Assembly (NCBI GenBank): GCA_029260795.1
Contig: JAJDCO010000130.1
Span: 124,001 to 188,000 of the forward strand
Direction of reading: 5' to 3'
DNA: 64,000 nt
DNA from: Planctomycetota bacterium
GTDB taxonomy: Bacteria; Planctomycetota; OFTM77
In this document: positions 53,935 through 59,970 of the stretch, in pieces
How the letters are laid out: every line of letters starts with the position of its first letter
Position numbering within the stretch: position 1 is the stretch's first letter
Position numbers and translations under genes: made by a program
The notes under the pieces: generated by a model
What the model was told of the DNA's origin: nothing
Seen by the model: the letters and a program-made list of their open reading frames with translations, nothing else
The model's database searches: none

Positions 53935-54810
53935 ATGAAGTTCTTCACCGAGATCGACCGCCTCCTTCGTGGTGATGCCACACGCGCCAGCTCACTCCGA
54001 GCCGGCCGGATCGAGATCGCCGTTCGCACGCTACTGATCGCGTGTGCCTCTTTGGGCGCCCTCTACGGCGTGTTCATGGGCCTCTTTGCGGCCATGGGTC
54101 CCAACGTCAACATCGGCCAGCTCCTCGCCTCCTCCCTCAAGGTGCCCCTGCTCTTCCTCTTGACGCTCGTGGTCACCTTTCCTTCGCTCTACGTGTTCTC
54201 CGCATTGGCGGACACGAAGCTCCGGCCCCTCGAGACCTTGCGCTTGCTGCTCGCCTCGGTCGCCGTCACGCTGAGCCTGCTGGCCAGCTTCGGACCGGTC
54301 ACCGGCTTCTTCACGTTGAGCACCGACAGCTATGCGTTCATGAAGCTGCTCAACGTCGCGCTGTTCGGCATCTCCGGCATCGCCGGCCTCTGGTTCTTGC
54401 GCAAGGCGCTCGACAGCCTGTTCGACTCCGATCGCTTCCTACCAAGCCCAGCCGCCGAACCCGACCTCCCGTCCACACCGAAGAAGGAGGGAGCGGAGGG
54501 TGCGTCCGATGATGAGGACGAGCAAGAAGACGACGACGCAGTACTAGCGCAGCCGCTGCCGCCTCCATTCATGCCCTCTCAGGTGGCGAGCCGTCTTCCA
54601 CCGGTTCGTCGCACCAGCGCCGAAGCCGCGCGCGCTCGGCTGATCTTCCGCGTCTGGACCGTCATCTTCGGCGTCGTCGGTGCCCAAATGGCCTGGATCA
54701 TGCGCCCCTTCGTCGGCTCACCGGACCTGCCTTTCGAGCTGTTCCGAAAGGGACGGGTCTCCAACTTCTTCGAGGCCGTGCTGCAAACGCTCGGGACGCT
54801 CCTCAATTGA
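53935..54810 (+). CDS. Integral membrane protein, tandem paralogue 1
   Basis: A 291-residue protein of unknown function with five to six membrane helices (LLIACASLGALYGVFMGLF, VPLLFLLTLVVTFPSLYVF, ASVAVTLSLLASFGPVTGFF, LLNVALFGISGIAGLWFL, VWTVIFGVVGAQMAWIM). A cytosolic acidic loop (GASDDEDEQEDDDA) divides it. The C-terminal motif MRPFVGSPDLPFELF recurs in the next gene as FRPFIGDPQLEVAF, so the two are paralogues. They overlap by TTGA and are probably partners in one complex. GGGGAACC lies before the ATG. Confidence 0.7.
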   Translation: MKFFTEIDRLLRGDATRASSLRAGRIEIAVRTLLIACASLGALYGVFMGLFAAMGPNVNIGQLLASSLKVPLLFLLTLVVTFPSLYVFSALADTKLRPLETLRLLLASVAVTLSLLASFGPVTGFFTLSTDSYAFMKLLNVALFGISGIAGLWFLRKALDSLFDSDRFLPSPAAEPDLPSTPKKEGAEGASDDEDEQEDDDAVLAQPLPPPFMPSQVASRLPPVRRTSAEAARARLIFRVWTVIFGVVGAQMAWIMRPFVGSPDLPFELFRKGRVSNFFEAVLQTLGTLLN

Positions 54811-55511
54811 CGGGGCGGCTCGCACCGGTCGAGCTGCTGCTGCGATCGCGCGGCCGCTTTTCTGCCAGCAGCCGTCGCGTGCCCTGGAATCAGCTCGTGC
54901 TGATCATCCTGGCCACCGGGTCGATCTACGGCTTCGCGATGGGTTCCTTCAGCGGGCTCACCGCCCTCTGGGGTCAATCCGTGGTCGAGCCCGAGCGCCG
55001 CATCTTGCAGGCGATCTACTCGGCCCTCAAGGTGCCCGCTCTCCTCGCGATCACGAGCGCGATCTGTCTGCCGAGCTTCTTCGTGCTCAACACGCTGCTC
55101 GGACTGCGTGACGACTTCTCGGCTGCAATGCGGGCCATCCTCACAGCCCAAGGCACGCTCGCCATCACCTTGGCCTCACTGGCACCCCTCATTCTGCTGC
55201 TGTACTGCAGCACCGAACGCTACACGGTCGCGAGCATCAGCAACGGCTTGATGTTCTTCGTCGCGACGCTGGCCGCCCAGGTCATGATGCGCCGCCACTA
55301 TCGACACCTGATTGCACGCAACCCACGTCATCGAGTGACTCTCTTGGTCTGGCTGATCCTCTACGTCTTCGTCGCGACTCAGGCCGCCTGGATGTTCCGG
55401 CCCTTCATCGGCGATCCCCAGCTCGAGGTCGCCTTCGTGCGCGCCGACGATTGGGGCAACTGCTACGTGAAGATCTTCGAGGCGGTCACGCGATTCACGA
55501 GCGGTCGGTGA
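54807..55511 (+). CDS. Integral membrane protein, tandem paralogue 2
   Basis: A 234-residue protein paralogous to its upstream neighbour. Shared features are an early SIYGFAMGSFSG (LYGVFMGLF in paralogue 1), ALKVPALLAITSAICLPSFF (SLKVPLLFLLTLVVTFPSLY), and the C-terminal AAWMFRPFIGDPQ with a nearby FEAV. It lacks the acidic loop. The start is a TTG overlapping the previous stop (TTGA). The function is not recognised; the conserved membrane core suggests a channel-like or scaffold pair (inference). Its end overlaps the ankyrin remnant by 17 bases. Confidence 0.68.
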   Translation: MTGRLAPVELLLRSRGRFSASSRRVPWNQLVLIILATGSIYGFAMGSFSGLTALWGQSVVEPERRILQAIYSALKVPALLAITSAICLPSFFVLNTLLGLRDDFSAAMRAILTAQGTLAITLASLAPLILLLYCSTERYTVASISNGLMFFVATLAAQVMMRRHYRHLIARNPRHRVTLLVWLILYVFVATQAAWMFRPFIGDPQLEVAFVRADDWGNCYVKIFEAVTRFTSGR

Positions 55512-56049
55512 CGTCCCCCTCCATCGACTCCCGAAGCGAGCGCGCCACCGCTTCGTAGGCGCAGTGACTCGCCTGGTTGCTCCGCGCTCCGCAATGTCGA
55601 GCGCCGTCCGATCGAGTCGGTCGCGAACGTTCGGATCGGCTCCGTTCGCGAGCAGGAAGGCGACGTTGCGTGTCGTGTCCGGAGCCACGGTCATGGCGGC
55701 TGCCACGCGCAAGGGCGAGTTGCCATTGCCCGTGAAGACGCCGTTCACATCGACACCCAGCTCGATCAGCAGCGTGCCCATGGGCGCGCGATCGACTTGC
55801 GCGGCGCACAAGAGCTCGCCATCGTCGAGGCGCGCACCGAAGCGCACCAGATCGCCCTGCCCTCCGTAGGTCGCCCAACCCGCTGGAGAGAGATGCGTCG
55901 TCCGATCGTTGGCGAGCGCCGGATTCGCCGACGAGGATCAGCTCGAGAACCTCGAGCTCGCGCTATCCGGCCGCGCTGCAGACATCGTACTCGGTGCCCC
56001 AGCGCAGCATGCGAATGGCTTCGAGCAGAGTCATCAACGAGCTCGGCAT
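55495..56049 (-). pseudogene. Ankyrin-repeat protein, decayed by frameshifts
   Basis: Coding signal is split over two frames. The N-terminus MPSSLMTLLEAIRMLRWG (from 56049) stops at 55963. A second frame carries the ankyrin part: GTLLIELGVDVNGVFTG, SPLRVAAAMTVAPDTT, VAFLLANGADPNVRDRLDR and TALDIAERGA. The first frame then resumes for the tail (CAYEAVARSLRESMEGD, ending at 55495). At least two shifts are needed to rebuild one protein of roughly 180 residues. Ankyrin repeats mediate protein binding. The neighbouring intact genes argue against general sequencing error. Confidence 0.65.
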
Positions 56050-56634
56050 CGGATCTCCGTCTGAAGAAACCCGTCTTCTCTCGAGTCTGGTGAGAACCGC
56101 CCCCGAAGCTCGAGACGTGTCGTTCCCAGGATACCCGAGGCACCGCTTGCGATACCCGTCGCGGCGGAAGGTGGGCTCAACCGCCTCGGGTGTCCCTCTT
56201 TTCAGGCTCTCCACCGGCATGCGAGATGACGAGCCAGGCTAGCAGAAGTTCGGATGCACCAGCAGGCGATGCGGCCGTCCGTGAGCTGAGCCTCGAACCA
56301 GAGTCCCTTACCGACATCCCCGGATCTGCTGCCGGCGTCGAGACGTTCATCATTTGGACAAGGCGGCGCCGCTCACGAACTCGTCACGGCAGAGCGTGGG
56401 ATCATTCAGCCCGATTGCTCCGCTGCTCTGCCGGGGCGATCTGCTCCTCAGTGCGGAGTTGCGGTGCTCACCATGATTCGCTCGGTTTTTAGCGTCACAT
56501 CTCGAGCCTTTCGGTTCTCTCACTCTTGAGCCCGACCAACCCGTCGACTCCCATTGCCGCAAGAACTCGGAAAGTACACCGCAATTGGCGATGTCGGCCC
56601 GCGCTTGAACTCTACTGTACGGAGGAATGTTCAC
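56050..56634. other. Gap before the exosortase locus
   Basis: About 580 bases with no supported gene. Frames open on the minus strand near 56200 probably belong to the decayed ankyrin region. I found no clear promoter pair. The RBS GGAGGA of the next gene lies at 56621-56626. Confidence 0.45.
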
Positions 56635-57105
56635 ATGCATTCGGCATGCAGATTCGTAGGATTGGCCATCGGTCAGCTCGAGATCCGGAAGAACATTGGA
56701 ATCCTGGCGCTCGCGGTCGCCTTAGTCGCCCTCATTGCGCCGGCTGTTCGCGCACAACCGACCATCACGAAGATATCGTGGGACGCACAGTGCCGTAATG
56801 TCACCGTAGAGGGGACCTGCACCGGGAACACTCCCGTGAGCGTTCTGCTCGCCTCCTGCCCAGGTGGAGGCGACCTCGGCAGCTCCGGTTGCTCGAATGG
56901 CAAGTTCTCACGCACCTACACAGCGACCGCACCGAGCGGCGTCGGAGCCCGCCTCTATGCGAATCAAGCGAACACAGGTTGCAGCGCTTTCAAGATAGTG
57001 CCGTCCTGCGGCACCGTGCACATGCCGATCGCTTCCCTTCCGGCGCTCCTCTTTTTTGGATGCGCCCTCGCGGCCGGCGGCTGGCTCGTGCTGCGTCGAT
57101 CCTGA
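56635..57105 (+). CDS. Small secreted Cys-containing protein with exosortase-type C-terminal signal
   Basis: A 156-residue protein. The ATG eight bases after GGAGGA gives a long signal peptide (NIGILALAVALVALIAPAVRAQ). The mature part is short and has six Cys (DAQCRNVTVEGTC, LLASCPGGG, SSGCS, NTGCSAFK, PSCGTV). The C-terminus is tripartite: MPIASLPA, a hydrophobic stretch (LLFFGCALAAGGWLVL) and a terminal RRS. That is the layout of PEP-CTERM/IPTL-CTERM signals, and MPIASLPA aligns loosely with IPTLSEWG (P and S conserved). An exosortase lies two genes downstream, so this is its likely substrate. Confidence 0.7.
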   Translation: MHSACRFVGLAIGQLEIRKNIGILALAVALVALIAPAVRAQPTITKISWDAQCRNVTVEGTCTGNTPVSVLLASCPGGGDLGSSGCSNGKFSRTYTATAPSGVGARLYANQANTGCSAFKIVPSCGTVHMPIASLPALLFFGCALAAGGWLVLRRS

Positions 57106-57135
57106 CCGACTCCCAGAGCGCGTAAGAAGGAGTCA

Positions 57136-57771
57136 ATGATGCCGAGCCGGAATCGTCAGATCGCTGGCCCCGTTTTGATGTTGGCGGGTTCCGCCATCGT
57201 GGTCCTAGCCACGATCTCTGCCTTCGGAAGAGCTGCCGAAACGGCCGCTCCCAATCACCAGCTCTCGGTAGGCGAGCTCGTCGAGCTCGTGCGCCTCGAT
57301 CAATCGCATCTGGCGATTCCGGCGGTCTGGTTTGATCCACCCATTCCTCCAGCCGAGAGTCAAGCCGGCCGTCCACGCGTCGAGTCCAACGGGCGAGCCT
57401 TGTGGGTCGAGGGCTTCTCCTTCGATGCACTGATGCACCGCGGCGAGCCGCAGCCTCCGAGGGAGCCGAAGGCTTCGGGGCCGATGCTGGCATTAGAGTG
57501 GTCGCAACGTACCGGGTTCGCTTCCCTGCGGGCAAGCGACGGCGCGTCGATCGTACCCCGATCCTCCGACGGGTTCCTCACGTTCAGCCCAAGCTCTTGC
57601 GGATGTACCGCCCGGGGTTGCTCCCCGCAGGTCTGTGTGAGCGAAGAGAGTGGCGACGTAGAGATGGCCTGCTGGCGTCCGGGCGGCGAGGCGACGTGCT
57701 CGGCGGCCTTTTGGATTGGTCGTCGGCACGACGGCGACGTCGTCATCTGGATCGAGCACTCGGACCAGTGA
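57136..57771 (+). CDS. Exported protein of the exosortase locus, unknown function
   Basis: A 211-residue protein with an N-terminal signal-anchor (VLMLAGSAIVVLATISAF). The external part has a Cys cluster, SSCGCTARGCSPQVCV, and later CWRPGGEATC. No C-terminal sorting signal is seen. AAGGAG lies upstream of two adjacent ATGs. It sits 30 bases after the putative substrate and 12 bases before the exosortase, so all are one operon. It may assist folding, anchoring or oxidation of the substrate (inference). The family is not recognised. Confidence 0.6.
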   Translation: MMPSRNRQIAGPVLMLAGSAIVVLATISAFGRAAETAAPNHQLSVGELVELVRLDQSHLAIPAVWFDPPIPPAESQAGRPRVESNGRALWVEGFSFDALMHRGEPQPPREPKASGPMLALEWSQRTGFASLRASDGASIVPRSSDGFLTFSPSSCGCTARGCSPQVCVSEESGDVEMACWRPGGEATCSAAFWIGRRHDGDVVIWIEHSDQ

Positions 57772-57783
57772 AAGGCTAGGGCA

Positions 57784-58299
57784 ATGGCAGCTGATCGATC
57801 GAAGAGGCTACCACGCTTCCTGTTGGGGTTCATCGCGGCGATCACGGTTTGCGAGATCGTATATTATGCAATCATGATCCCCGCCGGAGCGGTAGAGGGT
57901 TTTCTCGAGCTCAATGCACAGTGGACCGCGTTCACTCTTCGATTCTTTGGCTTGGAGGCATCCGATCGCGGGCGAGTGCTTCAGCTCGGCTCGAGCTCCG
58001 TCTTGGTCGCGAGAGGCTGTGACGGGCTCCAGCCGTGGTTTCTCTTCTTGAGCGCGTCCGCTGCATTTCCGATCCGAGCGGGAGCGAAGCTGAGAATCGT
58101 TCTGACCGGGACGACAATCTTGATGGCACTCAACATCGTTCGACTGTCGTCCTTGATGCTCGTTGCCCACTTTTCTCCGCAACACTTCGAGCTCGCACAC
58201 GTGAACATCTGGCAGCCGGTTTTCCTTTGCGTGGCACTCGGAGCATGGATGCTCCTGGCCTCCCGGGCGTCGGGCCGCCTGAATGTCTCACATGCCTGA
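57784..58299 (+). CDS. Exosortase (XrtH-like) transpeptidase
   Basis: A 171-residue integral membrane protein with the exosortase/archaeosortase triad: Cys79 in ARGCDGLQPW, Arg120 in LNIVRLSSLMLVAHF and His139 in LAHVNIWQPVF. The G-C-x-G-x-x motif and the H-x-x-x-W-Q pattern are closest to exosortase H, which cleaves IPTL-CTERM-like tails, rather than XrtA (EACSG). The enzyme cleaves the tail and attaches the protein to an envelope acceptor. Its short length lacks the extra domains of XrtA. The stop overlaps the next gene by 17 bases. Confidence 0.85.
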   Translation: MAADRSKRLPRFLLGFIAAITVCEIVYYAIMIPAGAVEGFLELNAQWTAFTLRFFGLEASDRGRVLQLGSSSVLVARGCDGLQPWFLFLSASAAFPIRAGAKLRIVLTGTTILMALNIVRLSSLMLVAHFSPQHFELAHVNIWQPVFLCVALGAWMLLASRASGRLNVSHA

Positions 58300-58939
58300 T
58301 CTGCGTCGAGCATTGATGCGATTCGTCCTGACGGTGATCGGGACGACCGCTTTGCTCGCGACCCTGGGATCACCACTGACGTCCCTCTACCACAGTGCGA
58401 CAGAGTCCGTCTGTAGCGGCCTCCTCCCTGAGAGCTTCGACGTCCGGGTCAAGAGCATCGAAGAAGCAAAGCGCATCACCGTCGCCAGTTCACGCTTCGA
58501 CAACATCATCTTCGTCCGGCAACGTGGCCAAGATGGGCGCATCCGTGTGCGTCTGATCGCTCATAGCCGACTCCAAACGCTGCTTTGGCCGATAGCATTC
58601 GGTCTCGTTCTCGTCGGCTCTCTCTGCCGGGGCTCGCTGCTCCGACGAACGAGTCGATTCACGGTGGCTGGAGGGGTCTTGCTCGTCTTCGCCATATTGC
58701 GCACTTGTCTGCGTGTTCGTCATGAGGCTAGCACGGCTGGTTGCTTCGATGGCAATGAACCCCCATCCGATCTCTCGCTCGCGTGCCTCGACTTCTTGTG
58801 GACGGGCGAGATTGGTGCCACCCTTCTCGCGCTGCTGACGACAGCCCTCTTGTGCAAGCAGGAGCTCTCGATGATCATCGCAACCGAAGCAAGCAAGTTT
58901 ACCGATTCTCCAGGACGAGCCTCGAGAACGATCACCTGA
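58283..58939 (+). CDS. Exosortase-associated membrane protein
   Basis: A 218-residue protein with an N-terminal membrane helix (FVLTVIGTTALLATLGSPL), an external segment of about 70 residues, and three more helices (LLWPIAFGLVLVGSLC, FTVAGGVLLVFAIL, TGEIGATLLALLTTALLC). Size, topology and position directly after an XrtH-like enzyme match exosortase-H-associated membrane proteins. Two ATGs nine bases apart both overlap the exosortase stop. The function is unknown; it may be a partner needed for sorting. Confidence 0.65.
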   Translation: MSHMPDLRRALMRFVLTVIGTTALLATLGSPLTSLYHSATESVCSGLLPESFDVRVKSIEEAKRITVASSRFDNIIFVRQRGQDGRIRVRLIAHSRLQTLLWPIAFGLVLVGSLCRGSLLRRTSRFTVAGGVLLVFAILRTCLRVRHEASTAGCFDGNEPPSDLSLACLDFLWTGEIGATLLALLTTALLCKQELSMIIATEASKFTDSPGRASRTIT

Positions 58940-59034
58940 GCCTCGGCTTTTAGGTCGGAGCCGCTTGCGAGCGTCCTGACGAGTATTCTCACAAGGTGTG
59001 GAGTCGCTCCACCGTACGCTCCGTGAGGCCTCCG

Positions 59035-59970
59035 ATGTTCTTCGGGTTGTTGCTGCTCCTCGGGTCGCCCTACTTCGCTGCCGCCGAGCCCGCGGCCGAG
59101 GTCGTCGTACTTGGCAACGTGCAGGACGCCGGCTTGCCGCAGCTCGGGTGTGAGCGCCGCTGCTGTGTCCGCGAGGATGGCGCACCGCAATCGCGTCGGT
59201 TCACGGCCTCGATCGCGGTCGTGCTGCCCGCGTCGGGGCGCTCTTTTCTCTTCGACGCGACGCCCGACGTCCGGGAGCAGATCGCGCTCCTGAGCCGGCG
59301 CCCGAGCTACCAACGCCCGAACGCGCGCCGACCCGTCGACGGTGTCTTTCTCACCCATGCGCACATGGGCCACTACACCGGGCTGATGCACTTCGGGTTC
59401 GAGGCGATGGCGACCCGTGACCTGCCGGTCTACTGCTCCGAGCGCTTCGCCAGCTACCTGCGCGAGAACGGTCCTTGGAGCCAGCTCGTCTCCATGAGTA
59501 ACATCGTCCCGACCGCGATGATGCCGGGCGAGCCGCTTTCGCTGTCTGATGAAGTCTTGAGGGTGACGTCATTTCTGGTGCCGCACCGAGACGAGTACAG
59601 CGACACGGTCGGCTATCGCATCGAGGCGGGCGGCGAGTCCCTGATCTTCCTCCCGGACATCGATCGCTGGACCGAGGACATCGATGTGCGTCGCCTGGTC
59701 GAGGAGAACGACCACGTCCTCGTCGATGCCACCTTCTACTCGAATGACGAGCTACCGGGTCGCGACCTCGCCGCCATCCCCCACCCGCGCATCGTCGACA
59801 CGATGGCTTGCCTCGCCGATCTGCCCGCCGAGCGTCGAGCGCGCCTCCGCTTCACTCACCTGAACCACTCCAATCCGGCGTTGCAGCCAGGCTCGGAGTC
59901 GCGGCGAGCGATCGAGGCCGCCGGCTTCCGCGTGGCGGAGACCGGCGACGTGATTCGGCTGGGACGCTAG
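59035..59970 (+). CDS. Secreted PqqB-like metallo-beta-lactamase-fold protein
   Basis: A 311-residue protein with a signal peptide (MFFGLLLLLGSPYFAAAEP). The body matches PqqB-type MBL-fold proteins: VVVLGNVQDAGLPQLGCERR (VLGSAAGGG... in PqqB), FLFDATPDVREQI and VFLTHAHMGHYTGL. The metal motif is H108-A-H110-M-G-H113; the Asp of H-x-H-x-D-H is Gly, so a two-metal site would be altered. No pqqA, C, D or E gene is near, and PqqB proper is cytosolic, so a PQQ role is unlikely. The ATG after GTGAGG is preferred to a GTG 39 bases upstream. The stop is shared as CTAG with the convergent lipoprotein gene. Confidence 0.8.
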   Translation: MFFGLLLLLGSPYFAAAEPAAEVVVLGNVQDAGLPQLGCERRCCVREDGAPQSRRFTASIAVVLPASGRSFLFDATPDVREQIALLSRRPSYQRPNARRPVDGVFLTHAHMGHYTGLMHFGFEAMATRDLPVYCSERFASYLRENGPWSQLVSMSNIVPTAMMPGEPLSLSDEVLRVTSFLVPHRDEYSDTVGYRIEAGGESLIFLPDIDRWTEDIDVRRLVEENDHVLVDATFYSNDELPGRDLAAIPHPRIVDTMACLADLPAERRARLRFTHLNHSNPALQPGSESRRAIEAAGFRVAETGDVIRLGR

